From: JBCBTJ01 sp039818665
Lineage (GTDB): Bacteria > Pseudomonadota > Alphaproteobacteria > Caulobacterales > Hyphomonadaceae
DNA: 55,353 bases
Assembly (NCBI GenBank): GCA_039818665.1
Contig: JBCBTJ010000018.1
Location: forward strand, 1 to 55,353
Reading direction: 5' to 3'
The translations under genes and the position numbers were made by a program. Within the stretch, counting starts at the first letter, position 1. Each line of letters begins with the position of its first letter. The notes below the pieces were generated by a model, which was not told the origin of the DNA, ran no database searches, and saw only the letters and a program-made list of their open reading frames with translations. Below are positions 24,110-34,999 of the stretch, piece after piece.

Positions 24110-24336
24110 CGGCTGTCGCGCTCGCGCCGGATCATCTCGGCGGTCGACTCCGGAAGCTCGACAGACGGCATGTTCGCCATCCGCGCTTTAATCTCGTCCC
24201 AGCGCGGACGCTTCAAATCACGCTCGATCAGCCGTTTGAGGTAATCGCTCATGGAAAGCCCCTCCTCGGCGGCGCGGGCTTTCAGTTTGCGATGCGTCTC
24301 CTCAGGGATTTCGCGGATTTGGATATGTTTGTTCAT
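24106..24336 (-). CDS. vapB: VapB/FitA-type ribbon-helix-helix antitoxin
   Basis: 76 aa. An N-terminal ribbon (KHIQIREIPEETHRKLKARA) and helix pair (AEEGLSMSDYLKRLIER) form a FitA-like RHH DNA-binding domain; the acidic/basic C-terminal part would wrap the toxin. The ATG at 24336 lies inside the first of two tandem 19-bp repeats. A promoter TTGATA-17-TATGTT on the minus strand puts the transcription start at about the ATG, so the mRNA may be leaderless. Autorepression by VapBC binding those repeats is the family norm. Confidence 0.88.
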   Translation of the reverse strand: MNKHIQIREIPEETHRKLKARAAEEGLSMSDYLKRLIERDLKRPRWDEIKARMANMPSVELPESTAEMIRRERDSR

Positions 24337-24369
24337 GTGCAGAACATACTTTCATGTGCCGAACATATC
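24332..24369 (-). promoter_or_regulatory. Tandem 19-bp operator and leaderless promoter of vapBC
   Basis: TTCATGTGCAGAACATACT (24332-24350) is followed without a gap by TTCATGTGCCGAACATATC (24351-24369), three mismatches in 19. Each unit has TGTTC...GAA symmetry on the minus strand. The repeats cover -10 TATGTT (24349-24344) and the ATG at 24336, and the -35 TTGATA (24372-24367) overlaps the outer edge. Confidence 0.7.
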
Positions 24370-24450
24370 AATCGAGCAGCCATCGGGTCGGGCCTTTGCT
24401 TGACCGCGCGCTCAAGGGCTATAGCGCGCGCATGCCTGATGTGATCGCAA

Positions 24451-25296
24451 ATGCCTGAATTGCCTGAAGTTGAGACGGTTCGCCGCGGCCTGGCGCCGGC
24501 CATGGAGGGGCGGCGGATCCTATCGGCGGAGGTCCGGCGGCCGGATTTGCGCTTTCCCTTCCCCGAGCGCTTCGCGGAGCGCCTGACGGGAACCAAGCTC
24601 GCGCGGCTGAACCGCAAGGCGAAGTTCCTCCTCGCCGAACTTGGCTCGGGCGAGGCGTTGATCATGCATCTCGGCATGTCCGGCCGGTTCACGCTCAGCG
24701 GCGGCGAGGTCGGTGCGTTCGTCCATGATACGGGCGGCGACCCGAAGCACGACCATGTGGTGTTCCACATGGAGGGCGGCGCGACGGTGACCTTCAACGA
24801 TCCGCGCCGGTTCGGCTTCATGGAGCTTTGGCCGCTGGACGATCTCGCCGCCTATCCGCGCCTCAAAGACCTGGGGCCCGAGCCGCTCTCCAACGGGTTC
24901 TCCGAGGCCTACCTCAATCAAGCGCTGGCGGGGAAATCGGCGCCGATCAAAGCCGCCTTGCTCGATCAGTCCGTCGTCGCGGGGCTCGGCAACATCTATG
25001 TCTGCGAGGCGCTCTATCGCGCGCGCATCTCGCCCAAACGGCTGGCGCGCAGCGTGCCGGGCGCCCGGGCCGCGCGGCTCGCCCCGGCGATCAACGCCGT
25101 CATCGCGGACGCGATCGAAGCCGGCGGATCGACCCTGCGGGACTTCGCCGCCGCCGACGGCGCGCTCGGCTATTTTCAACACGCGTTCCAAGTCTATGAC
25201 CGCGAGGGCGAACCCTGCTCCGCCTGCGGCGGGCCGATCCGACGGATCGTCCAATCGGGGCGCTCGACCTTTTACTGCCCCGCCTGCCAGCGCTAG
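24451..25296 (+). CDS. mutM: Formamidopyrimidine-DNA glycosylase (Fpg)
   Basis: 281 aa. It starts PELPEVETVRRGL after Met removal, giving the catalytic N-terminal Pro and Glu. A conserved Lys sits near residue 58 (NRKAKFLL), the helix-two-turn-helix is LDQSVVAGLGNIYVCEALYR, and the C-terminal zinc finger is CSACGG...CPACQR. It excises 8-oxoguanine and other oxidised purines and nicks the abasic site. The upstream region is shared with vapB (divergent, 114 bp); there is no clear Shine-Dalgarno before the ATG. In many alphaproteobacteria mutM is directly divergent from ubiE, so vapBC looks inserted. Confidence 0.97.
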   Translation: MPELPEVETVRRGLAPAMEGRRILSAEVRRPDLRFPFPERFAERLTGTKLARLNRKAKFLLAELGSGEALIMHLGMSGRFTLSGGEVGAFVHDTGGDPKHDHVVFHMEGGATVTFNDPRRFGFMELWPLDDLAAYPRLKDLGPEPLSNGFSEAYLNQALAGKSAPIKAALLDQSVVAGLGNIYVCEALYRARISPKRLARSVPGARAARLAPAINAVIADAIEAGGSTLRDFAAADGALGYFQHAFQVYDREGEPCSACGGPIRRIVQSGRSTFYCPACQR

Positions 25297-25325
25297 AGCC
25301 TTAGAAAACCAAATGGGAGGCCGCC

Positions 25326-26237
25326 ATGTCCGCATTCGAAACCATCCTCTACGAGGTCGAGAACGGGCGGGCGCGGATCACGCTGAACCGCCCGGAGAAG
25401 CTCAACGCCCTCTCGCCCGGCATGCAAGCCGAGCTCAACGAGGCGCTTTGGGAGGCGGACAATAATCGCACCGTCCACGCGATCATCGTGAAAGGCGCGG
25501 GCCGCGCATTCTGCGCGGGCTACGACCTTTCAGGCGCGGACGGCCCGCCGCCGGTCTCGCGGGTTGAGGACCGGGAGGCCAACGATTATCGCGGCTTCCG
25601 CTCCATCGACGACGACGCCTGGCAACTGGAGCGCCAGCAGCGCGACCGGATGGCCCTGTTCGACGTCCACAAGCCGGTGATCGCGCAGGTTCACGGCTAT
25701 TGCCTCGCCGGCGGAACGGACATCGCCCTGCTCTGCGACCTGGTGATCGCCGCCGATACGGCCACCTTCGGCTTCCCGCCGGCCCGCGACCTCGGCGCGC
25801 TGCCCAACCAGTTCTGGGTCTATCATTGCGGGCCGCAATGGGCGAAGCGGTTGCTGCTCACAGGCGACACAGTGACGGGCGCGGAAGCCGCGGAGATCGG
25901 CCTCGTTCTAAAGGCGGTGCCCGACGCGGATTTAGAGCCCGAGGTTGAACAGCTGGCGGACCGAATGGCCCTGATCGATCCTGACCTGCTCTCGGCCAAT
26001 AAGCGCGTCGTCAATCTGGGCCTCGAGCTGATGGGCGCGAAGACGCTGCAGCGCCTGGCGGCTGAAAACGATGTGCGCGGGCACAATACGCGGGCGGCGC
26101 GCGACTATCATCGCTCGGTCAAGGAGCATGGCCTGAAAGCGACCTTCCGGGCGCGGGACGAAAAGTTCGGCGATGGACGCGCCCGCGTCGGCGGGCCGGA
26201 GCGGCGGGACGCGGCGGGCCGCCTGATCGAGGACTGA
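25326..26237 (+). CDS. Crotonase-fold protein (enoyl-CoA hydratase/isomerase family)
   Basis: 303 aa, longer than typical enoyl-CoA hydratases by about 45 residues at the C-terminus. The crotonase core is clear: ITLNRPEKLNALSPGMQAEL, IVKGAGRAFCAGYDLSGA (oxyanion hole) and QVHGYCLAGGTDIALLCDLV. The second acidic position around GFPPARDLGALPNQ lacks the Glu of true hydratases, so another crotonase reaction is likely. GGGAGG precedes the ATG. It follows mutM by 29 bp and may share its transcript. Confidence 0.83.
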   Translation: MSAFETILYEVENGRARITLNRPEKLNALSPGMQAELNEALWEADNNRTVHAIIVKGAGRAFCAGYDLSGADGPPPVSRVEDREANDYRGFRSIDDDAWQLERQQRDRMALFDVHKPVIAQVHGYCLAGGTDIALLCDLVIAADTATFGFPPARDLGALPNQFWVYHCGPQWAKRLLLTGDTVTGAEAAEIGLVLKAVPDADLEPEVEQLADRMALIDPDLLSANKRVVNLGLELMGAKTLQRLAAENDVRGHNTRAARDYHRSVKEHGLKATFRARDEKFGDGRARVGGPERRDAAGRLIED

Positions 26238-26400
26238 CCGCCGTTCAGGGCCGGGGTGACGCCCGTAGCGCATTCAAGTATAGCCCGACTCTCAGTCACA
26301 GAATTCGCAGCGGGCGGAATCCCGAACGCGAAGATCAGCGCTCGTCAGAAGACGACAAGGCAAGAAGACGGCGTGGATGCGCGCCAGGAGATCAGTCAAA

Positions 26401-27177
26401 ATGGCCTATGAGACGCTTCTCACCGAAGTCGACGGCAATATCGCCGTGATAACGCTCAATCGCCCCGAGGCGATGAATGCGTTCAACAACCAGCTGATGG
26501 ACGAGTTGACCACGGCGCTGGAGGCTTTCGACAAAGATCCTGAGATCGGATGCATTGTGTTGACAGGCTCTAAGAAAGCCTTCGCCGCCGGCGCCGACAT
26601 CAAAGAGATGCGCGAACAGGAGTATATGGACGCGTATTATTCCGACTTCATCACCCACAATTGGGAGCGCGCCGCGCGCACGCGCAAACCGCTCGTCGCG
26701 GCCGTGGCGGGATACGCCCTCGGCGGCGGCTGCGAGCTCGCCATGATGTGCGACTTCATCCTCGCCGCCGACAATGCGAAATTCGGCCAACCCGAAATCA
26801 CCATCGGCGTCTCGCCCGGCGCCGGCGGCACGCAGCGGCTGACGCGCTTCGCCGGCAAATCCAAATCCATGGAAATGTGTCTGACGGGCCGGATGATGGA
26901 CGCCGAAGAGGCCGAGCGCTGCGGCCTCGTCTCGCGCATCGTCCCGGTAGACGAACTTGTGGACGAGGCCAAGGCGGTCGCCAAGAAGATCGCCGGCATG
27001 CCGCGCGCGGCGGCCATGATGACCAAAGAGATGATCAACGCCGCTTACGAAACGCCGCTCTCGCACGGCGTCATTTTCGAGCGCCGCCTCTTCCATTCGC
27101 TCTTCGCCACCGAGGATCAAAAAGAGGGCATGGAGGCGTTTGTGGAGAAGCGCACGCCGCACTTTCGCGGGCGCTGA
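26401..27177 (+). CDS. Enoyl-CoA hydratase
   Basis: 258 aa, the standard length. ITLNRPEAMNAFNNQL opens the fold, KKAFAAGADIKEM and ALGGGCELAMMCDF form the oxyanion hole and carry one catalytic Glu, and FGQPEITIGVSPGAGGTQRL carries the second. The enzyme adds water to trans-2-enoyl-CoA in beta-oxidation or acyl-CoA catabolism. The ATG at 26401 (GGAGAT upstream) was chosen over an in-frame start at 26377. The 163-bp gap before it contains two GANTC sites and no recognised gene. Confidence 0.93.
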   Translation: MAYETLLTEVDGNIAVITLNRPEAMNAFNNQLMDELTTALEAFDKDPEIGCIVLTGSKKAFAAGADIKEMREQEYMDAYYSDFITHNWERAARTRKPLVAAVAGYALGGGCELAMMCDFILAADNAKFGQPEITIGVSPGAGGTQRLTRFAGKSKSMEMCLTGRMMDAEEAERCGLVSRIVPVDELVDEAKAVAKKIAGMPRAAAMMTKEMINAAYETPLSHGVIFERRLFHSLFATEDQKEGMEAFVEKRTPHFRGR

Positions 27178-27285
27178 ACGCTAGGGAAAGGCGTGTTCTC
27201 CAGAGTCTTCAGAAGGCCCGGTTGACGCTCTACTCGCCGGAGAGTATGACCGCCGCCTCGCGTCGTCGGCGCCCAGGAGACATTC

Positions 27286-27549
27286 ATGGCCAATACCCGG
27301 TCCGCAAAGAAGATGATCCGCAAAATCGCGCGGCGCACAGAGGTCAATAAGGCCCGCCGCTCGCGCATGCGCAGCTTCGTGCGGAAAGTGGAGGAAGCCA
27401 TCGCGGCCGGCGACAAATCGGCCGCCGCCGACGCGCTGAAAGCCGCACAGCCGGAGATCATGCGCGCCGCGTCCAAGGGCGTGCTTCACAAGAACGCCTC
27501 CGCGCGGAAAGTGTCGCGGCTGTCACACCGCATCAAATCCATGGCTTAA
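27286..27549 (+). CDS. rpsT: 30S ribosomal protein S20
   Basis: 87 aa, highly basic and helical, starting MANTRSAKKMIRKIARRTEV and ending VSRLSHRIKSMA, the usual bS20 pattern. S20 binds 16S rRNA early in small-subunit assembly. CAGGAGA is well placed before the ATG. Its position just upstream of dnaA is conserved in Caulobacter-type genomes. No convincing terminator follows; the next 441 bp are the pre-dnaA region. Confidence 0.97.
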   Translation: MANTRSAKKMIRKIARRTEVNKARRSRMRSFVRKVEEAIAAGDKSAAADALKAAQPEIMRAASKGVLHKNASARKVSRLSHRIKSMA

Positions 27550-27990
27550 GGCGCCTCTGCGGGTTGACTTAACGCGTCGCTCGCAGCTTCATTTACCGCC
27601 TCGACAACCTCGATCTCCAGCTTTGGATCGGCGGTTGGTTAGCGAAAACCAGCCTTGATAGAACAGGCGAAAATCTGTTTCTATGCGGATGCACTCACCC
27701 GCGGAACATAACCAAAACAAACTATGCGAAAACTGTCGCAAAAAGTAATTACAGCGCTTTTTATCCATTTATTTCAAGGGGCTGATTGCGTTCCCATCAA
27801 GTCAAGCCGAAAAACCTTCGAACGGCGCAGAATTAACCCATTGCGCGAAAATCCCCGGTCTGGTTAAGTTCATTTACCAACTTAAATCGTCCCCATACAG
27901 AGTGTGTTTGCCGTTGAGTTCAAGCTCGGCGGGCGGGGATGGCGTATCAAGTTGCGGGGCGTTCAAACAAAATAAAAAAGGGGGCAGTCT
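27550..27990. promoter_or_regulatory. AT-richer rpsT-dnaA gap: dnaA control region, possible origin
   Basis: This is the largest gene-free stretch in the window. It holds four same-strand copies of GCGAAAA (27642, 27667, 27726, 27845), a perfect inverted repeat TTAAGTT-N8-AACTTAA (27864-27885), an AT-rich block around 27715-27775, and one weak DnaA-box-like TTATCCATT (27761-27769, two mismatches). No GANTC site was found. A Shine-Dalgarno GGGGG lies before dnaA. It must contain the dnaA promoter; origin function is only a possibility, since no cluster of good DnaA boxes is present. Confidence 0.5.
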
Positions 27991-29412
27991 ATGAGCCTGT
28001 CAGAAAATGCACACTCCCATCCCCAAGCCGGCGCAGAACGCGTCCAGGGTCCCGAAATTTGGTCCCGGGCGAAACAGTCTCTGCGTCGCGACTTGTCTGG
28101 CGATGAATTTGTAAAATGGATCGAGGATGTCCGCTTCGTCGCGGATTTCGACGGTCAAATGCTTCTTGCGGTCCGCGACCGCTACAATTACGCGCGCATC
28201 TGCGCCGATTATCGGCGTCCGATCGTACGCGCTTGGCGCACGGTCGACCCGGAGCGCCGCACGCCGCGCATCGAGTGTTGGGCGACCGCGCCGGACAATC
28301 TGCGCGATCTGATCGACGATCCCTGGGCGCAGCCCGCCGAGGAGATCGACTCCGAAGCCAAAGGCGGCGACGATCAAAGCAACCCGATGCGGTTCGACAC
28401 GCTCGTTGTCGGCGAGTCGAACGCCGCAGCCGTCAAGACGGCGCGCCGCATCGCAGCGGGCGAGCCCGTCCATGCGCAGACCATCATCATCAGCGGGCCC
28501 CAAGGGGTGGGCAAAACGCATACGTTGAAAGCGCTTCAATACGAGACCGCCCTGCGCGGCGGCGCCAAGGCGGTCCACATCTCCGCCGAAGAGTTCCGCG
28601 CCGCTTATTGCGACGGCGCGAAGAAACGCGACACCAGCGATTTGAAGGCGCGCGTGCGCTCCTGCGGTCTACTTCTGATCGACGACATTCAGATCATCGC
28701 CTCCTCGGGCACGGACAATGAATTTCGTGCGACGCTGCGCTCGATCACTTCAAAGGGCGGCTTGGTCGTTTTGACGTCCGACGCGGCGCCGGGCGACTTG
28801 AAACAACTCTCCGCTCAAACCCGCGAGGACCTTACAGGCGCGACGACCATCGAAATCGGCCTGCCCGACGAACAGATGCGCGCTGAAATCGTGGCGCGCC
28901 ACGCTGACCTGGTCACGGCCGCCAATCCGGACTTTGTGCTGAGCGAAGAATTGCGCGACCACATCGTCAAACGCGTTCGCGGCCCCGGTCGCGCGCTCTG
29001 CGGCGCGATTTGGAGCCTCTATACGGACTGCGAGTTTGGCGAACGCGCGCCCACCGTGGACATGCTGGACAAGATCGTCCGCCGCCAAGAAGGCGAAGCG
29101 AAGCCGCCGACCATCGAAATGATCAAGCGCGCCGCCATGCGCGTCTGCGGGCTCAGCAAGGCCGAGATCGAGAGCCCCTGCAAAGAGCGTTCGATCTCGT
29201 TTCCGCGCCAGATCGCCATGTATCTCTGCCGTGAAATGACGCCCAAATCCTACCCGCAGATCGGGCGTAGTTTCGGAAAAAGAGACCATACAACAGTGCT
29301 TTACGCCTATCGCAAGATCAAGAAACTGATCGCGAACGACGCTGAGACCTTTGAGCTGGTCGAGCGCGTTCGGGAGACGGTGCGCGAGATTCAAATCGGC
29401 GCCGACGCTTGA
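27991..29412 (+). CDS. dnaA: Chromosomal replication initiator DnaA
   Basis: 473 aa with all four domains. Domain I spans about residues 20-85 (IWSRAKQSLRR...). The AAA+ domain has Walker A GPQGVGKTH (169-177), Walker B LLLIDDIQII (227-236) and an Arg-finger region GPGRALCGA (331-339). Domain IV ends with the box-binding signature PRQIAMYLCREMT and RDHTTVLYAYRKI (404-443). The protein is divergent from textbook DnaA: the usual F-x-V-V-G-x-S-N block is RFDTLVVGESNAAAV, and box VII NVRELEG is PGRALCG. Key residues are still present. The dnaA-dnaN-recF-gyrB order supports the call. Confidence 0.96.
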   Translation: MSLSENAHSHPQAGAERVQGPEIWSRAKQSLRRDLSGDEFVKWIEDVRFVADFDGQMLLAVRDRYNYARICADYRRPIVRAWRTVDPERRTPRIECWATAPDNLRDLIDDPWAQPAEEIDSEAKGGDDQSNPMRFDTLVVGESNAAAVKTARRIAAGEPVHAQTIIISGPQGVGKTHTLKALQYETALRGGAKAVHISAEEFRAAYCDGAKKRDTSDLKARVRSCGLLLIDDIQIIASSGTDNEFRATLRSITSKGGLVVLTSDAAPGDLKQLSAQTREDLTGATTIEIGLPDEQMRAEIVARHADLVTAANPDFVLSEELRDHIVKRVRGPGRALCGAIWSLYTDCEFGERAPTVDMLDKIVRRQEGEAKPPTIEMIKRAAMRVCGLSKAEIESPCKERSISFPRQIAMYLCREMTPKSYPQIGRSFGKRDHTTVLYAYRKIKKLIANDAETFELVERVRETVREIQIGADA

Positions 29413-29445
29413 GGCTTGCAATTTCTCTCGATTGAATGAGTTTAA

Positions 29446-29472
29446 CGGCCCGCCTGATCCTCAGGCGGGCCG
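29446..29472 (+). terminator. Strong hairpin between dnaA and dnaN
   Basis: CGGCCCGCCTGA (29446-29457), loop TCC, then TCAGGCGGGCCG (29461-29472): a perfect 12-bp stem. The following ATTCGCGCTTT is a poor T run. It probably terminates or attenuates dnaA transcription, leaving dnaN to its own promoter in the remaining 65 bp. Confidence 0.7.
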
Positions 29473-29537
29473 ATTCGCGCTTTGGAACGCGTCTCAAACA
29501 GACCTCAAGGCCGCCCGGCCTCTAAAAAGGCGGAGAC

Positions 29538-30656
29538 ATGAAACTCACCATTGAACGCGCCGACTTGCTCAACGCCATGTCGCACGTGCAGAATGTCGTC
29601 GAACGCCGGAACACCATTCCAATTCTCTCCAACGTGTTGATGCGCGCCGAAGACGGCGCGCTCACCTTCACCGCCACTGATCTCGATATCGAAGCCGTCG
29701 ATACCGCCGACGCGAAGGTCGAACGCCCGGGCGCGGCCACGGCGCCCGCGCAGACCTTGTTCGACGTCGTCCGCAAACTGCCCGACGGCTCGGAAGTGGA
29801 AATGGAGCTGCAGGGTGAGAACCAGCGCCTCGCCATCCGCGCCGGCCGCTCCAACTTCGCTTTGCCGACGCTGCCCGCATCCGATTTCCAAACCATGACC
29901 GGCGACGCCGACGGCGACGCGTTCCGCATCGATCCGGCTGATTTCCGCCGCCTGATCGACAAGACGCGCTTCGCGATCTCGACCGAAGAGACGCGCTACT
30001 ACCTAAACGGCGTGTATTTGCACGCCGCCGAGAGCGATGGATCAAAAATGCTGCGCGCCGTAGCGACGGACGGCCATCGTCTCGCGCTCGCTGAGATCGA
30101 AGCCCCGCCGGGGGCGGACAATCTGATCGGCGTCATCGTGCCCCGCAAAGCGGTGGGCGAGATTCGCCGGCTGATCGATACCGCGCAAGAGCCGGTCGAG
30201 GTCGAAGTGTCGGAAACCAAGATCGTCGTCCGTTCGGGCCGCGCCGTGCTCACCTCGAAACTGATCGACGGTTCGTTCCCGGATTATGCGCGCGTCATCC
30301 CCAAGGGGAACGACAAGATCTTGAAGATCGACAATAAGACTTTCGAAGCCGCCGTGGACCGCGTCGCCACCGTGTCGGCGGAGCGTTCGCGCTCGGTGAA
30401 GCTGAGCCTGGACGACGGCCGGGTGACACTCGCGGTGAACCATGCCGAAACCGGCCAGGGCTCGGAAGAGATCGAAGCCGATTACACCGACTCGGCGATG
30501 GAGATCGGCTTTAACGCGCGCTACCTGCTCGACGTCTCCGCGCAGATCGAATCCGATGAGGCGGAGTTTCATTTCAACGACCCGGCCTCGCCGGCGCTCG
30601 TCGTCGATCCGAGCGACGCGCGCTCGCAATTCGTACTGATGCCGCTGCGGGTCTAG
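29538..30656 (+). CDS. dnaN: DNA polymerase III beta subunit (sliding clamp)
   Basis: 372 aa, the normal length of the three-domain clamp. Recognisable segments are HVQNVVERRNTIPILSNVLM in domain 1, ISTEETRYYLNGVYLH and ATDGHRLAL in domain 2, and PASPALVVDP plus the C-terminal FVLMPLRV, which forms part of the partner-binding cleft. The dimer encircles DNA and tethers polymerases. GGCGGAGAC precedes the ATG. recF begins 31 bp downstream. Confidence 0.98.
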   Translation: MKLTIERADLLNAMSHVQNVVERRNTIPILSNVLMRAEDGALTFTATDLDIEAVDTADAKVERPGAATAPAQTLFDVVRKLPDGSEVEMELQGENQRLAIRAGRSNFALPTLPASDFQTMTGDADGDAFRIDPADFRRLIDKTRFAISTEETRYYLNGVYLHAAESDGSKMLRAVATDGHRLALAEIEAPPGADNLIGVIVPRKAVGEIRRLIDTAQEPVEVEVSETKIVVRSGRAVLTSKLIDGSFPDYARVIPKGNDKILKIDNKTFEAAVDRVATVSAERSRSVKLSLDDGRVTLAVNHAETGQGSEEIEADYTDSAMEIGFNARYLLDVSAQIESDEAEFHFNDPASPALVVDPSDARSQFVLMPLRV

Positions 30657-30687
30657 CCCCCGCGGCCGCGGGGCGCGCCCTGTCGCC

Positions 30688-31797
30688 ATGACCGCCCTCG
30701 CCCGCCTGCGCCTGACGGACTTCCGCAACTACGCCGCGCTCGACCTCAAGCTCGACGGCCGACACGTCTGCCTCTATGGCGAGAATGGCGCGGGCAAGAC
30801 CAACATCCTCGAAGCCATCTCGCAGCTCGGGCCGGGACGCGGCCTGCGGTCGGCGGCGCTTGGCGACATGACCCGAGCCGACGCGCCGGGCGGCTGGACC
30901 GTCGCAGCGGAGCTCGACGACCGGCGGCTCGGCGTCTCGCTGGAGCGCGCCGGCGCGGGCGGCAAACGCGTCATCCGGCTCGACGGCGCGCCGGCCTCGG
31001 CCGCCGACCTCGCCGAACTCGTCCGCATCATCTGGCTGACGCCCGCAATGGACCGCATCTTCGCCGGCGGCGCGGGCGACCGGCGGCGCTTTTTCGACCG
31101 CCAGGTCCTCGCCCATGTTCCCAGCCACGGCCGTGCGTCGGCGGCCTACGAGGCGGCCATGCGCGAGCGCAACGCGCTTCTGGAGCAGGGCCGGTTCGAT
31201 CCGGCCTGGGCGGACGCGATCGAGGCGCGCATGGCGGAGGCGGGCGCGCAGATCGCGGCCGCCCGCGCCCGGGTTCTCAGCGCCCTGCAGGCGGCCGTCG
31301 ACGCCCGGCCCGAGGGCGCGTTTCCGAAGGGCGATCTCACCCTGGTCGGCGACGTGGATTCCCTCGCAGAGCGCGGCGCGGATCTTGTTGAAATCGAACG
31401 CATGCTGACGGAAAACCTGCGCGCCGGACGCCGCCGGGACGCGGCCGCTGGACGCACGCTCACCGGTCCGCACAGGGCGGATTTGGCGGTGATTCACCGG
31501 CCCTCCGGCGCGCCCGCTGCACAATGTTCCACAGGACAGCAGAAAGCCTTGTTAATAGGGCTGATTTTGGCGAGCGCCCAGGCGCTTTCAGAGGGCGACA
31601 AGGGCCCCTCGCCCCTGCTACTATTAGACGAAGCGGCGGCGCACCTTGATTCGAATCGGCGCGCGGCCTTGTTCGACGAGCTGTCGGCCCTTCCGGGCCA
31701 GGCCTGGCTCACCGGGACTGAGGCGTTTCTGTTCGAAGCGTTCGGCGACCGGGCCCAGCGCGTCGAAGTGGATGAAGGAACCGCGCGCCCGGTCTGA
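30688..31797 (+). CDS. recF: DNA replication and repair protein RecF
   Basis: 369 aa SMC-like ATPase. Walker A is GENGAGKTN (residues 31-39), the N-terminal LRLTDFRNYAALDL is typical of RecF, and the C-terminal half has STGQQKALLIGLILA (signature) and LLLLDEAAAHLDSNRRAALF (Walker B and D-loop). RecF helps load RecA at gaps through RecOR. The ATG has no clear Shine-Dalgarno, and the preceding bases are GC-rich, so translation may be coupled to dnaN. Gene order is standard. Confidence 0.96.
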   Translation: MTALARLRLTDFRNYAALDLKLDGRHVCLYGENGAGKTNILEAISQLGPGRGLRSAALGDMTRADAPGGWTVAAELDDRRLGVSLERAGAGGKRVIRLDGAPASAADLAELVRIIWLTPAMDRIFAGGAGDRRRFFDRQVLAHVPSHGRASAAYEAAMRERNALLEQGRFDPAWADAIEARMAEAGAQIAAARARVLSALQAAVDARPEGAFPKGDLTLVGDVDSLAERGADLVEIERMLTENLRAGRRRDAAAGRTLTGPHRADLAVIHRPSGAPAAQCSTGQQKALLIGLILASAQALSEGDKGPSPLLLLDEAAAHLDSNRRAALFDELSALPGQAWLTGTEAFLFEAFGDRAQRVEVDEGTARPV

Positions 31798-31821
31798 CGG
31801 CGCGGGGAGCGAGGATCATGC

Positions 31822-34242
<2,421 letters not shown>

Positions 34243-34255
34243 GGGGCTCCGGGGT

Positions 34256-34942
34256 TTAGGCCAGGCTCTCCTCGCTCCAGGCCGCCGCCGCCTCATCTAA
34301 AACCGCATTGATCGCCGCGACGCCCGCAGCCGGCCCGTCGGGATGGGCCCACACGCCTGCTGAGACAGCGACAAAGTCCGCGCCGGCTGCAGCGAGCGGG
34401 CCGGCGGTTTCGGCGGTGACGCCGCCGATCGCGACGCAGGGCAGCTCCATGATTTCTTGCCACCAAGCCAAAAGCTCCGGATCGGCCTTGGTCTTGGCCG
34501 CTTTGGTGCCGGTCGGGTGGAAAGCGCCGAACGCCACATAGTCGGCGCCCGCTTCGCCCGCCTCCATGGCGAGGTGGCGGCTGTCGTGGCAGGTCGCCCC
34601 GACAATCGCATCCCCGCCCAAGAGGGCGCGCGCGGCTTTCACCGATCCGTCCGTCTGGCCGAGGTGGACGCCATCGGCGCCGGTCTCCAAGGCGAGCTCC
34701 GCGCTGTCATTGACGACGACCGCGACGTTGAACTCGTGGGCGAGCGGCAGGACGGCCTTCGCTACGGCGCGCGTGGCGTCGGCGTCCAGCGTCTCGCCGT
34801 CGTCCTCTTTCATTCGGATCTGCAGGCACGCCACATCGCCCGCCTGCACGGCCTCGCCGAGCTGCACGGCGAAAGCCTGCACATCCTCGATCCGCGGCGG
34901 CGTGATCAGATAGAGACGGGTGCGCGGGCGCGGGTCAGACAT
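34256..34942 (-). CDS. thiE: Thiamine phosphate synthase
   Basis: 228 aa TIM-barrel enzyme joining the pyrimidine and thiazole precursors into thiamine phosphate. Typical blocks are LYLITPP at the start, CLQIRMKEDD, VVVNDSAELALETGADGVHL followed by GQTDG, FGAFHPTGTKAAKTK (pyrophosphate-binding) and VAIGGVTAETAGPLAAAGAD. The active site appears complete. No TPP riboswitch is visible: only 57 bp separate its start from fda, and these hold a simple hairpin. It closes the glycolysis cluster on the minus strand. Confidence 0.9.
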   Translation of the reverse strand: MSDPRPRTRLYLITPPRIEDVQAFAVQLGEAVQAGDVACLQIRMKEDDGETLDADATRAVAKAVLPLAHEFNVAVVVNDSAELALETGADGVHLGQTDGSVKAARALLGGDAIVGATCHDSRHLAMEAGEAGADYVAFGAFHPTGTKAAKTKADPELLAWWQEIMELPCVAIGGVTAETAGPLAAAGADFVAVSAGVWAHPDGPAAGVAAINAVLDEAAAAWSEESLA

Positions 34943-34962
34943 TGAGCGCGCTTATCCGGCCG

Positions 34963-34986
34963 GCGGCGACCCGGTCAAGTCGCCGC
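34963..34986 (-). terminator. Hairpin between fda and thiE
   Basis: GCGGCGAC (34963-34970) and GTCGCCGC (34979-34986) form a perfect 8-bp stem around loop CCGGTCAA. No T run follows on the minus strand, so it may attenuate or simply separate the two messages. Confidence 0.4.
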
Positions 34987-34999
34987 GCCGCCTCACCGC

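Noticed and set aside
34943..34999. TPP riboswitch upstream of thiE
   Set aside because: Only 57 bp are available and they hold a plain 8-bp hairpin; the conserved THI-box segments are absent.
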